In this document: positions 16,975 through 25,999 of the stretch, piece after piece
How the letters are laid out: each line of letters begins with the position of its first letter
Numbering within the stretch: the stretch's first letter is position 1
Assembly: GCF_030063445.1 (NCBI RefSeq)
Contig: NZ_JASITD010000004.1
Coordinates: 186,001-250,000 of the forward strand
Source of the DNA: Hymenobacter sp. H14-R3
GTDB lineage: Bacteria; Bacteroidota; Bacteroidia; Cytophagales; Hymenobacteraceae
DNA: 64,000 bases
Direction: 5' to 3'
Translations under genes and position numbers: made by a program
The notes under the pieces: generated by a model
Database searches by the model: none
What the model saw: only the letters and a program-made list of their open reading frames with translations
Told to the model about the DNA's origin: nothing

Positions 16975-18699
16975 ATGTCAAGGTTTAAAGTTCATTTTTT
17001 TAGTAAAAAAATACTATTTTCTATACTACTGCTGGTAGTGGCCAGTGCTACGCATGCACAAGGTAGCCTGACCATCGACCCGCAATTTGCCCACGTCGAT
17101 TCCGCCAAACACCTGGTGCTGATTAATGCACCCGTGCACCAGCTCAACGCCGGCCACGATACACTGCGCGCGCTCCGCCTGCGTGGGCAGGAGTTCGTAT
17201 TGGCGCAGCCGGTAGCGCGGGTAAACACTCGCCAAGCCTACCCGGCTACCGCCGGCAGCACCCACTATACACTGTATTTTACCCAGCTACCTATTATTGA
17301 GATTAATACTCATTATCAAATAGTTGACGAGCCAGGTGTTCGCGCGGTCTTCTCGCTGGTAGACACGGCTGGCACGGCTATGCAGTCGGCAATGGGCATC
17401 GAGATTCGGGGGGGCTGGTCGCAGAGCCTGCCTAAAAAATCGTATGGGTTCGACCTGTGGGCCGACACGCTGGGCACGGCTTCCCAAGACCTGGCGCTGC
17501 TCGGGATGCGCACCAACAGCAAGTGGAACCTGCAAGCTATGTACACCGACCAGTTGCGGCTGCGGAGCAAAGTGGCCTACGAATTGTGGGATGAAATGAA
17601 TAAATTGTATTATCAGGCGAAGGAGCCGGATGCTAAGAACGGCATCGCCCTGGCCTATGCAGAGTTATTTCTCAATGGAAGCTACCAGGGTATTTATTCG
17701 CTTACCGAACGGGTTGACCGCAAGCAGCTGAAGCTCAAAAAGTACAATAAGGGAATACAGGGCGAGCTCTACAAAGGCATTAACGCGGCCGATGGGGCGA
17801 GCACTTTCGTGAGCGTGCCGCCGATTGACAACAGCAGTCTCATCTGGGGCGGCTTCGAGTACAAGGAACCATCGGAGCTGACGGACTGGGCCAATCTGCG
17901 CAGCTTCGTAGACCTGGTGGTAAACGGCTCAGATGCTGAATTTTATAACCAATACCAGAGCCTGTTTCGGCTGGATAATGCGGTAGATTATTTCATCTTT
18001 ATCAACCTGCTGCGGGCCGCCGACAACACCGGTAAAAACGCCTACATTGCCAAGTACAAGCCCAACGAGCCCTATTTCTACGTGCCCTGGGACCTCGACG
18101 GCACGTTTGGCAACAATTGGTTTGGGGCCAACGACGCGGAAACGGACGACCTGCTTTCCAACGGGTTCTACGACCGGCTGCAAAAGGACTACGCGCCCGG
18201 CGGCTTTCGGGCGGCGCTGGCTAGCCGCTGGGCCGAGCTGCGGGCCTCGGTCGTCACCAAGGAGCACATTGTGGCCAAGTTTACGCAGCACAACCAGTAC
18301 CTGCTGGCCAGCAACGTGTACGAGCGCGAACACCTGGCCTGGCCTGACTACCAATACGATACCGCGCAGCTCACGTACCCCGCTAACTGGCTCACGGGCC
18401 GGATAGCCTACCTCGACTCGGTGTTCATCAAGCCGCACGCCGCACTCGGCGTGGCCGATGCCGCGCTGGCCACGCAGCTGCAAGTGTATCCCAACCCAGC
18501 CAGTGGCTACCTGTCGGTAACCGTGGGCCCGGCCCCCTGCCAGCTCGTGATTCGGGATGTGAGCGGCAAGGTGATGGAGCAGCTGGCCCTCGCTGGCGGA
18601 GTTAATAAATTAGATATCAGCAGCTTACCAAAAGGCATGTACTTGGTGAGCGCGCTGAGCAAGTCGGCCACGGCCGTGCGCAAGCTGGTGGTACAGTAG
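16975..18699 (+). CDS. Secreted CotH kinase-family protein with T9SS tail
   Basis: 574 residues with a signal peptide ending at THAQG. Residues from about 135 to 440 match the CotH fold: GIEIRGGWSQSLPKKSYGFD, LLGMRTNSKWNL, ELFLNGSYQGIYSLTERVDR and the metal-binding VPWDLDGTFGNNWFG motif. CotH of Bacillus is a protein kinase of spore-coat proteins; homologues in non-spore-formers are extracellular and of unknown substrate. The last 75 residues (LQVYPNPASGYLSV ... GMYLVSALS) form a T9SS sorting domain. The upstream region and first 150 codons are visibly richer in A/T than neighbouring genes. Convergent with the TonB receptor gene, 9-nt gap. Confidence 0.88.
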   Translation: MSRFKVHFFSKKILFSILLLVVASATHAQGSLTIDPQFAHVDSAKHLVLINAPVHQLNAGHDTLRALRLRGQEFVLAQPVARVNTRQAYPATAGSTHYTLYFTQLPIIEINTHYQIVDEPGVRAVFSLVDTAGTAMQSAMGIEIRGGWSQSLPKKSYGFDLWADTLGTASQDLALLGMRTNSKWNLQAMYTDQLRLRSKVAYELWDEMNKLYYQAKEPDAKNGIALAYAELFLNGSYQGIYSLTERVDRKQLKLKKYNKGIQGELYKGINAADGASTFVSVPPIDNSSLIWGGFEYKEPSELTDWANLRSFVDLVVNGSDAEFYNQYQSLFRLDNAVDYFIFINLLRAADNTGKNAYIAKYKPNEPYFYVPWDLDGTFGNNWFGANDAETDDLLSNGFYDRLQKDYAPGGFRAALASRWAELRASVVTKEHIVAKFTQHNQYLLASNVYEREHLAWPDYQYDTAQLTYPANWLTGRIAYLDSVFIKPHAALGVADAALATQLQVYPNPASGYLSVTVGPAPCQLVIRDVSGKVMEQLALAGGVNKLDISSLPKGMYLVSALSKSATAVRKLVVQ

Positions 18700-18708
18700 G
18701 GTTGCCCG

Positions 18709-20838
18709 CTACCAGCGCCAGCCCACCAGCGCGCCGCCGTAGTAGTTGCGGCCCGCTGCGGGTTGAAAATACCGCCCGCCAAAGGCGTTGAGGTCGTTGC
18801 CCAGGCTGTAGCGCCGGTCGGTGGCGTTCTCAATGCCGGCGTACAAATCGAGCTGCAAGCGGCCGAGCACCGTGCGCCGCCAGCCGGCGCGGCTGCTAAA
18901 AACCCAGTAGCCGGCCGCATAGTCGGTGTTGGCATCGTTGAGGGGCAGCGTGGCCTGGTGGCTGACCGTGGGGCTGAGGTAGAAGCCCAGCGCCTGGCTG
19001 AAATCGAGGCCCGCGCTCAGCGTGTGGGGCGCGGTGCCGGTGAGCCGGTTGCCGCCGTACTGCTGGCCGGTGGCCGACTCGTAGCTGCCGAAGCGAAAGC
19101 GGTTGTAGGCGTAGCTGGCCCAGGCGCGCAGGCCGGCCGCCGGGCTCGCGGCATCGGCCGGGGCCGCGGGCTGCCACAGGTAGCCGCTGGCCGCCACCTC
19201 GGCCCCGCGCTGGTGGGTGGTGCCCGCATTAGCAAACAGCTGGATACCCTGCGCATTGGAGCGCGACACGATGGTGTTGCGCAGCTCCAAATCGAACAGG
19301 GCCACGTCGAACAGCAGGCGGCCGCCCAGCAGCGTGCCCCGGCTGCCTACCTCATAGCTGGTGCCGCGCTCGGCCTGCAAGTCGCGACTGATGGTGCCAT
19401 CGGAGGGGCGCAGCTCGGCCTCGGTGGGCGGCGAGTAGCCGCCACTCACGCTGGCGTAGGCCGAAACCTGACCCGTAATTTCCTTGAGTAGCGCCACGCG
19501 GGGCAGCACCTGGGGCCGGAAATCCTGCGTGACCACGTAGCCGCCGGGGTTGGTGGCGGCCGACGATACGCGGGCAATCTGGTAGCGCAGGCGGTTGTAG
19601 CTGGCCCCGGCCGTGAGCAGCAGCCCGGCCGGCAGCTCGTAGTCGGCCTGCGCAAAGGCGAAGCCCGTGCGGGTCGTTATCTCATCGTCGTAGCGCAGCG
19701 TGGTGGGCGCGCCGCCCACGTTCAGGTAGCTGCGCGAATCGACGAAGGCCGCCTGAAACTCGCCGCCGCCCTGCACCCGCAGGGTGCGCCCGGCCAGCTG
19801 GCCGCGGTAGTGCAGGGCCGCCCGGCCGCCGCCTTCCAGCCGCGCCTCACGCGTCCAGTCCACCAGGTAGGGCGTCTGGATGCTGCTGGCCCGGCCGTAG
19901 AGCGTGCTCACCGCCTGCCACTTATCCGAAAAGCGGTACGTGTGCGTGGCCCCCAGCAGGCCGGTTTGGGAGGCGTAGAACGTTTTTTGGGCCACCGTGC
20001 CGGGCGCGGAGGCCGTGCCCGGCCGCGCCTGGCGCGGGTCTTGCGCGGCCTGGGCGCGGGTGAGGCCGCCGGGCAGCTGGTAATCAATATCAGTATAGAG
20101 CGCGTGCAGCGCCAGCGTTTGCTTGGTGGAGGGCGAGAGCTGGCCATCGAGGGCAAATACCTCGCGGCGCAGCGCGCTCTGCTGGCGGTAGCCGGCCAGC
20201 TGCTGATGCGCGTACTGGGCGCGCCAGTAGTCACCGTTCGGGCCGTTGGCCTCGGCCGTGGCCGTGAAGCGCCGCAGCCCATAGGAGCCCACCGCGTAGC
20301 CTACCTGCGTCCGGCCCGTGCCGGCCGCACCGGTGGGCCGGCGGTTTTCGAGGCGCACTACGCCGCCCGTGCCGGCCCCGTACACGCTGCCCGCCGGCCC
20401 CTTCAGCACCTCGATGCGCCCGATTTGCGCGGGGTCGAGCAGGTTGAGCGGCGAGGTGCCGTTGGCCTCCGTGAAGGGAATGTCGAAGTAGTACATTTTC
20501 ACGTTGCGCACCCCAAACGGCGAGCGCAACGTGCTGCCCCGCACGCTGATGCGGTAGCTGGCGGTGGCCCGCTCCTCCAGCCGCACGCCGGGCAGCGTAT
20601 TCACCGCCGAGGCCAGCGAATTTTCGTTAAAGCGCTCAATGATAGTATTATCCACTACGCCCACGCCGGCCGCCATGCGGCGCAGCGGCAGCCGCTGGCC
20701 GTAGCCCACCACGGTGGCAGTGGGCAGGGCGCGGGCATTGAGGGTGTCGGCAGGGGCGGGGGCCTGCTGCGCCGCCAGGCGCAGGGCCGGCAGGGTAAGC
20801 AGGGGCAGCAGGGTGGCTAGCGAGTAGCGAAGTGGCAT
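18709..20838 (-). CDS. TonB-dependent receptor
   Basis: 709 residues. A signal peptide is followed by a plug domain (about 45-165: PTATVVGYGQRLPLRRM, SASAVN-like segment with LPGVRLEERA, the ISVRGSTLRSPFGVRNVKMYYF strand and VLKGPAGSVYGAGTGG) and a 22-strand barrel ending in an aromatic residue (GALVGWRW). There is no N-terminal carboxypeptidase-like domain. The architecture is that of siderophore/ferric-compound receptors (FecA/FhuE-like) rather than SusC, and no SusD partner is present. The substrate cannot be told from sequence. The gene is single, with a 100-bp upstream region before a convergent-strand neighbour. Confidence 0.92.
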   Translation of the reverse strand: MPLRYSLATLLPLLTLPALRLAAQQAPAPADTLNARALPTATVVGYGQRLPLRRMAAGVGVVDNTIIERFNENSLASAVNTLPGVRLEERATASYRISVRGSTLRSPFGVRNVKMYYFDIPFTEANGTSPLNLLDPAQIGRIEVLKGPAGSVYGAGTGGVVRLENRRPTGAAGTGRTQVGYAVGSYGLRRFTATAEANGPNGDYWRAQYAHQQLAGYRQQSALRREVFALDGQLSPSTKQTLALHALYTDIDYQLPGGLTRAQAAQDPRQARPGTASAPGTVAQKTFYASQTGLLGATHTYRFSDKWQAVSTLYGRASSIQTPYLVDWTREARLEGGGRAALHYRGQLAGRTLRVQGGGEFQAAFVDSRSYLNVGGAPTTLRYDDEITTRTGFAFAQADYELPAGLLLTAGASYNRLRYQIARVSSAATNPGGYVVTQDFRPQVLPRVALLKEITGQVSAYASVSGGYSPPTEAELRPSDGTISRDLQAERGTSYEVGSRGTLLGGRLLFDVALFDLELRNTIVSRSNAQGIQLFANAGTTHQRGAEVAASGYLWQPAAPADAASPAAGLRAWASYAYNRFRFGSYESATGQQYGGNRLTGTAPHTLSAGLDFSQALGFYLSPTVSHQATLPLNDANTDYAAGYWVFSSRAGWRRTVLGRLQLDLYAGIENATDRRYSLGNDLNAFGGRYFQPAAGRNYYGGALVGWRW

Positions 20839-20907
20839 AGTGGCGTAGTGCAGTTGCTACGCCAAACGGTCGGTCGGCGGATAAGTTTGGGCAAATAGCA
20901 GGCTGGG

Positions 20908-21441
20908 TTAGCGTAGTTCCTCTTCAGCTTCGACAGTTAGAACCCCATTATTGCCCAGTCTGATAGGCGCAATGTCAAACGTGATGAGCTGCTTTTTGCT
21001 GTCAATATTTGTTCCCTTGCTGAATAGATTATCACGGATGATAACCTCGCCTTTGTACCAACAGTCGAAGAAATTTACGAAGCCGAGAAAGTGGCAATTC
21101 TCGATAACTACCGGGTATCCAGGGCTATTATGGCCGCCAGCCTGAAAATCCAGGTCGTTGTCAAAGGTGCAGTTTTCGATAACCAAGCCTTGCAGAAAGT
21201 AGGCAAATACGAAGGAGCAGTTCGTAAAATGGCAGGCCGTGAAGGTTACCGGCCTGGTAAACTGGGTGAGGCAGCCGTCGAAATCCTCGATAACACAGCG
21301 CTCAAACTGCACCGGGTGCCCCCAATTGTCGCCGATTGCAGGAGCCAGCTTATCCATAATCGTGGCGTTGGCCACAGCTAGTCCTTCCTGCAGCCGGGCT
21401 AGGGCTGCGGTGGCCGACAGGATGGGTGGTTGTGTGCGCAT
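20908..21441 (-). CDS. Hypothetical protein with short beta-helix-like repeats
   Basis: 177 residues, no signal peptide. After a helical first 45 residues, the middle part consists of roughly 20-residue turns with alternating hydrophobics (FERCVIEDFDGCLTQF, VTFTACHFTNCSFVFAYF, LVIENCTFDNDLDF, VVIENCHFLGFVNFFDC, VIIRDNLFS), which resembles a pentapeptide-like or right-handed beta-helix protein. It lacks the strict A(D/N)LXX pattern of pentapeptide proteins. Function unknown. It lies upstream of the TonB receptor on the same strand (69-nt gap) and may be cotranscribed with it. Confidence 0.72.
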   Translation of the reverse strand: MRTQPPILSATAALARLQEGLAVANATIMDKLAPAIGDNWGHPVQFERCVIEDFDGCLTQFTRPVTFTACHFTNCSFVFAYFLQGLVIENCTFDNDLDFQAGGHNSPGYPVVIENCHFLGFVNFFDCWYKGEVIIRDNLFSKGTNIDSKKQLITFDIAPIRLGNNGVLTVEAEEELR

Positions 21442-21535
21442 AAGTTAAGGAAATGGCCAAAGTGAGTGCCCCCGACGGGTAGTGCCAAGGCCCAAGCTAC
21501 CGCCCGCCACTCAGAATTGCCCCAGAATCGGCCGG

Positions 21536-21543
21536 TAGCTTTG
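21536..21543 (+). promoter_or_regulatory. Bacteroidota -7 element (TAGCTTTG)
   Basis: TAGCTTTG fits the TAnnTTTG consensus and lies 17 bases before the ATG of the TonB/barrel receptor gene at 21561, giving a short leader. A TTG nine bases before that ATG is not needed as a start. Confidence 0.5.
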
Positions 21544-21560
21544 CGCTCTGCTTGCGCGCT

Positions 21561-24038
21561 ATGCTGTCTTTTACTGAAAAAATAACCGGGCTGCTAACCA
21601 TCGTAGCCCTGGCCGCCGCGCCCCGGCTGGCCCAGGCCCAAACCGGTGCGGTGCGCGGCACCCTGCTCGACGCGGCCACTGGCCAGCCGCTGCCCTTTGC
21701 CGCCGTGGTGCTGCTGAGCCTGCCCGACTCCACGGCCGTGGCCGATGCGCAAACCACGGAGGCCGGCGCATTTGCCCTCGAAAAGCTGCGGCTGGGCACT
21801 TACGTGCTGCGTGCCAACGTGCTGGGCTATCGCACTGGCCGGCGCGCGCTCAGCCTCACCGGGGCCGCGCCGGTGGCGCAGCTGGGCACGCTACGGCTGC
21901 GCCCGGCCGCCACCCAGCTCGCCGAAGTGGTGGTGCGGGCCGAGCGCCCGCCCGTTACGGCCGACCTCGACAAGCGGGTGGTGAATGTGGCCCGGGACCT
22001 CACCGCCGTGGGCGGCACTGCCACCGACGTGCTCCAGAACGTGCCCTCGGTGAGCGTGGACCAGACCGGCGCGGTGAGTTTGCGCGGCAACCCCGGCGTC
22101 ACCATCTTCATCGACGGCAAGCCCAGTGGGGCGGCCGGCGGTGGCAACGGCACCAGCCTCGACCAGATTCCGGCCAGCAGCATCGACCGGATTGAGGTGA
22201 TTACCAATCCCTCGGCGCGCTACGACGCGGCCGGCTCGGGCGGCATCATCAACATCATTCTCAAGAAAAACCAGCGCGATGGTCTTAACGGCACGGTAGC
22301 GGCCGGCGCGGGCACCCGCAACAAATACAACACCTCGCTCACGCTCAATTACCGCCGCAACAAGCTGAACGCGTTTGGCTCGTATGACTTTCGGCACGAC
22401 CAGCGCTTCACCCTCGGCAGCCTCGACCAGACGACCACCGCGCCGGTGCTTGACCCCGCTACCGGCCTGCCCACTACGCTGCCCCACAGCCTGTTGCTGC
22501 GCCAGGACCGCAGCGGCCAGGCCTACCAAACCACCCACGCCGTGCGCCTGGGCCTGGAGTACACCCTGCCCGCCGACCAGACCCTGAGCCTGGCCGTGCA
22601 GCCCCGCTTCAACCAAAGCACTGCCGCCGAGGCGCTGCGCTCGCGCCAGCAAGACCTGACCCTCGGCCAGCCCGTGTACGTGGGTAGCACCGACCGCCAG
22701 AACGCCACCGCCGGCCGCAGCCGCTCGGCCGATTTTACGCTCGATTACCGCCGCGTGTGGCCCGCCCGGCCCGGCCGCACGCTCTCGGCCGGGGCCGTGT
22801 ACACGCCCCTGCGCAGCGACAATGCCGTGGTCTCCGACGTGGTGTATATAGCTGATAATGTGCGCGCTGTGCAGCAGCAGTCCTTTCACAACCGCCTCGA
22901 CCAGGGCGCGGCGCAGGTCGACTTTGCGCAGCCGCTGGGCGAAAAGGGCCGCCTGGAGGCTGGGGCCAAAAGCACCTGGCGGCGCTACAACAACCAGTAC
23001 GATTTCGGCAGCACCCAGCCGGTTATATACCAGCAGTCTGTTTTTATGTACCAGGAGTACATTCAGGCGGCCTACGCTAGCCTGGGCGGTGAGCGCGGCA
23101 AGTGGCAGTACCAGGGCGGCTTACGCCTGGAGCAGACCAACACGCACGGGCTGCAAGTTATCACCGGGGAGGAGTTTCGGCGCAGCTACTTCAATTTATT
23201 TCCCAGTGCCACGTTAGCCCGCGAACTGCCCCGCGACCAGCGCCTGCAACTCGGCTACTCGCGCCGGGTGCAGCGCCCCGACCAGGGCGAGCTCAACCCC
23301 TTCGCCGACCGCGCCGACCCGCTCAACCTCAGCACCGGCAACCCCAACTTGCTGCCCGAGTACATCGACCTCGCGGAGCTGGGCCACCAGAAGTCGTTTG
23401 AGAACAAAGCCACGCTGGCTACCACGGCGTTTTATAGCGTCGAGAGCCAGACTATCAAGTCGTTCCGGCAGGTGATTGCCGACCCGCTCACCGGCAACCA
23501 GGTCACGAGCACGAGCCGCATCAACCTGGGCGACGAAATCAACTACGGCCTCGAAGTGGTGGGCAGCCTGCCGCTGGCCGCGTTCTGGAAGGTGAGTGGC
23601 ACGGCCTCGGCCTTCCGGCGCAGCATCCGGGGCAGCGTGGCCAATACCGACATTACCAACAGCAGCTTCGTGTACACGAGCCGCCTGAACACGACCATCA
23701 CGCCCATAAAAAAGCTCGATGTGCAGGTGTCGCTCAACTACCGTTCGCCGGTGGTTACGGCGCAGGGCCGCCGCCAAACGGCCGTCAACCTCGATGCCGC
23801 CGCCAAGTATACCTTCTTGCCCCAGGACCGGGGCACGCTCACGCTGCGCGTGTCCGACGTGTTCAACACGCTGCGCTACAACTTCAACGCCTACGGCCCC
23901 GGCCTCGATGCCGTGAGCTACAACAAACGCGAGTCGCGGGTGGGCTTCCTCAATTTCAGCTACCGCTTTGGCCGCGATGGCGAGGCCGCCAAGCCCCGCA
24001 AGGAGGAAAAGGACCCCGGCGGCGGCGGGTTTGAGTAA
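21561..24038 (+). CDS. TonB-dependent receptor with CarboxypepD_reg and outer-membrane barrel (OMP_b-brl_3)
   Basis: 825 residues. A signal peptide (to about LAQAQ) precedes a carboxypeptidase regulatory-like domain (GTLLDAATGQPLPFAAVVLL ..., about 28-110), a plug domain (VVVRAERPPVTADLDKRVV, NVPSVSVDQTGAVSLRGN, IDRIEVITNPSARYDAAGSGGIINI) and a long barrel. It matches the Bacteroidota group with the outer-membrane protein beta-barrel family 3 end, often annotated as TonB-dependent and sometimes under copper, iron or ECF-sigma control. The C-terminus carries a charged tail (GEAAKPRKEEKDPGGGGFE) after the last strand. No SusD or anti-sigma gene is adjacent. Cargo unknown. Confidence 0.9.
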   Translation: MLSFTEKITGLLTIVALAAAPRLAQAQTGAVRGTLLDAATGQPLPFAAVVLLSLPDSTAVADAQTTEAGAFALEKLRLGTYVLRANVLGYRTGRRALSLTGAAPVAQLGTLRLRPAATQLAEVVVRAERPPVTADLDKRVVNVARDLTAVGGTATDVLQNVPSVSVDQTGAVSLRGNPGVTIFIDGKPSGAAGGGNGTSLDQIPASSIDRIEVITNPSARYDAAGSGGIINIILKKNQRDGLNGTVAAGAGTRNKYNTSLTLNYRRNKLNAFGSYDFRHDQRFTLGSLDQTTTAPVLDPATGLPTTLPHSLLLRQDRSGQAYQTTHAVRLGLEYTLPADQTLSLAVQPRFNQSTAAEALRSRQQDLTLGQPVYVGSTDRQNATAGRSRSADFTLDYRRVWPARPGRTLSAGAVYTPLRSDNAVVSDVVYIADNVRAVQQQSFHNRLDQGAAQVDFAQPLGEKGRLEAGAKSTWRRYNNQYDFGSTQPVIYQQSVFMYQEYIQAAYASLGGERGKWQYQGGLRLEQTNTHGLQVITGEEFRRSYFNLFPSATLARELPRDQRLQLGYSRRVQRPDQGELNPFADRADPLNLSTGNPNLLPEYIDLAELGHQKSFENKATLATTAFYSVESQTIKSFRQVIADPLTGNQVTSTSRINLGDEINYGLEVVGSLPLAAFWKVSGTASAFRRSIRGSVANTDITNSSFVYTSRLNTTITPIKKLDVQVSLNYRSPVVTAQGRRQTAVNLDAAAKYTFLPQDRGTLTLRVSDVFNTLRYNFNAYGPGLDAVSYNKRESRVGFLNFSYRFGRDGEAAKPRKEEKDPGGGGFE

Positions 24039-24106
24039 AGACGAAGCGGTAATTTCTTTATTTGGATAAATTCTAAATAAAGCTTGCCTGCTGCGGGGCT
24101 GGCCGC

Positions 24107-24150
24107 TACATTTGCTTTTATGTTTAGAAAGAGTCTAAACATAAAAGCAA
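24107..24150 (+). promoter_or_regulatory. -7 element overlapping a 17-bp perfect inverted repeat (possible DtxR/MntR-type operator)
   Basis: TACATTTG at 24107-24114 fits the -7 consensus. Bases 24112-24128 are exactly complementary to 24134-24150 (5-base loop), with the core TTTAGA-N7-TCTAAA. The position across the -7 element and expected start site is that of a repressor operator. The core resembles DtxR/IdeR/MntR-type metal-repressor boxes; a structured RNA or a terminator of the upstream gene are alternatives. The next gene on this strand starts at 24315, so the leader would be about 190 bases. Confidence 0.5.
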
Positions 24151-24314
24151 CTGCTTCCGCCCGCCCGGCACCGAACTGGGGCGGTGGGAGTGCGCTAAAG
24201 CCCGGCTTGGGTACCCCGACCATTAAATTGGTACTATTGGCTCTTGGTGAGGCCATTGCGAGCGGGGTGCCCGGGCCGGTACTAGGTACCACGCTCCTTT
24301 TTCCCTGCTGCCTT

Positions 24315-24641
24315 ATGTCGCGCTGCCTCCATCATAACACGCTGGGCTGCATTGCCCAATGCGCCGGCCGGTGCTGCCTGCACCTCTGCTTTGGCCACGT
24401 GGGCCTGCGCCTGCTGCCCCACGAGCTACGCAAGTGGCGTGGCACCGTAGCCGAGCGTTGCGGCCACCACGCCCTGGCCACCCTCGACGCTACCGAGCGC
24501 TGCCTCAGTCTGCCCGGCCCCGTGGCCAGCCAGGTATTCCTGTTTTCGCTGGAGGAGCTGTTCCTGCTGCACGACCTGCTGGTGAGCGCCGTGCTGCTGC
24601 TGGAAGTAGACACGATACTGGAGCGCGCCGTAAACCCATAG
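24315..24641 (+). CDS. Small Cys/His-rich protein (DUF6686-like)
   Basis: 108 residues from the ATG at 24315; the same frame is open upstream from 24084 but that part reads through the palindrome and is not protein-like. The N-terminus is rich in Cys and His (MSRCLHHNTLGCIAQCAGRC), followed by LHLCFGHVGLRLLPHELRKW and a C-terminal helical half (FLFSLEELFLLHDLLVSAVLLLEVDTIL). The pattern C-x-H-H ... C-x3-C-x2-C with an FG-x-V/I-x-L strand is like the small Bacteroidota proteins called DUF6686. The paired Cys suggest metal binding. It is the first gene after the DtxR-like palindrome, which would fit metal control. Confidence 0.62.
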   Translation: MSRCLHHNTLGCIAQCAGRCCLHLCFGHVGLRLLPHELRKWRGTVAERCGHHALATLDATERCLSLPGPVASQVFLFSLEELFLLHDLLVSAVLLLEVDTILERAVNP

Positions 24642-24715
24642 GTTAGTAATTAACTGACAGAAAGATAGTTAAGAATATGTCTGTCTGCTAATCGTTTCGT
24701 CAGGTAGCCGCCTCG

Positions 24716-25999
24716 CTAGTCATCGTGCGCGCCCGGCACGGCCAACTGGGCGTTGATGAGCGGCGTTTTGGGAGCCAGAAAAAACCCGGTGAGGCTGGCA
24801 AACAGGATGGGTATCGGCTGCTGAAACCCGGTGAGAGTGGCCAGCAGAATAGCCGTGCTGATGGGCGTGCGCGTGGCGCAGGCATTGAGCGCCGCCATGC
24901 AGCAAATCATGGCCAGCGGCAGGTTTTGCGACGGAAAAACGGTGTGGATGAGCAGCCCCACGGTGGCCCCCACAAAAAACAGCGGAATGATGAAGCCCCC
25001 GCGCCAGCCCGACGTGACGGTGAGGGCAATGGCCACGATTTTAACCACCAGCAGGGTAAGCAGAAAAGCCACCGTGAAGTGCCCTTCGAGCAGTTCGGCC
25101 AACTCCTCGTGGCCGAAGTAGCGCGCCAGCGGCACGTAGTAGGCCAGCAGGCCCAGCAGCAGCCCCGCGCCGCCCATTTTCACATAAATGGGCACGGCCA
25201 GCCGCCCAAAGCCCTGCCGCAGCTGCCGCACCGTGGCAATAAAGAGCCAGCCCACGGCCGCGCCCACCACGCCATAGCCCACGGCATAAAAGGCGTCGGT
25301 GAGCTGCGGCGTGCCGCTCACCGGGAAGTGCCAGATGGGGCCAATGCCGATGCGGGTTATTAGAATGAAGATGATGAAGCTGGCGCAGCTGGCCACAAAG
25401 GCGGGTATCAGGGCCTGGAAATACTCGCTCAGGTGCTTGTGGTGCAGTATTTCGAGCGCAAACAGGCCGCCGCCCAGCGGCGCGCCAAACAGGGCCGTGA
25501 AGCCCGCCGCCATGCCCGCAATGCTGAGCGTGCGCAGGCCCTCGCCGCGCACCCGCAGCTTCTGGGCCAGCCACGAGGCCGTGGAGCCGGTTACCTGCAC
25601 CAGCGGGGCCTCGGGGCCGGCGCTGCCCCCGCTGGCAATGCAGAGCAGCGACGAGAGCACCATGGAAAGGTTGTTTTTGGGCTCCAGCCGCCCACCCCGA
25701 AAGCGGATGTTGTTGACCAGCAGGCTCATTTCGCCGGGGTCGCCGAGGCGGTGAATGATGAGGCCGGCCAGCAGGCCCGCGCCGCCCATCAGCGGCACCA
25801 CCCACCAGCCCGTAACGAGCGCCGTGACCCGCAGCAGCTGGGCCAGCACCAGCCAGTAGGCGCCCGCAATAATGCCGCCCACCAGCCCCACCAGCACCCA
25901 CAGAAAAAAGGTGCGGCTGAAAACAAAAGGATTGAATCGGAGCGGCGCCGAAGCCTGCCGCCGCAGCTGAATGGCCCGCCGGCCGGTTTGAAAACGCAT
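24716..25999 (-). CDS. ClC-family chloride channel/transporter
   Basis: 427 residues with at least ten hydrophobic segments. Signature segments are GSAGPEAPLVQ (125-135, equivalent of GREGP), the GAPLGGGLFALE stretch and GWRGGFIIPLFFVGA (GxFxP motif, about 345). There is no cytoplasmic CBS domain. In the first signature the position normally held by the gating glutamate (GREGP) is Ala, and a Glu appears two residues after Gly-Pro instead, as in a poorly characterised bacterial ClC subgroup. That would argue for altered gating or channel-like behaviour. No partner gene is adjacent, and the gene has its own upstream region of about 470 bp. Confidence 0.9.
   Translation of the reverse strand: MRFQTGRRAIQLRRQASAPLRFNPFVFSRTFFLWVLVGLVGGIIAGAYWLVLAQLLRVTALVTGWWVVPLMGGAGLLAGLIIHRLGDPGEMSLLVNNIRFRGGRLEPKNNLSMVLSSLLCIASGGSAGPEAPLVQVTGSTASWLAQKLRVRGEGLRTLSIAGMAAGFTALFGAPLGGGLFALEILHHKHLSEYFQALIPAFVASCASFIIFILITRIGIGPIWHFPVSGTPQLTDAFYAVGYGVVGAAVGWLFIATVRQLRQGFGRLAVPIYVKMGGAGLLLGLLAYYVPLARYFGHEELAELLEGHFTVAFLLTLLVVKIVAIALTVTSGWRGGFIIPLFFVGATVGLLIHTVFPSQNLPLAMICCMAALNACATRTPISTAILLATLTGFQQPIPILFASLTGFFLAPKTPLINAQLAVPGAHDD

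Noticed and set aside
24084..24314. In-frame upstream extension of the small Cys/His protein
   Set aside because: It translates the operator palindrome and low-complexity sequence; the protein-like pattern starts only at the ATG at 24315.
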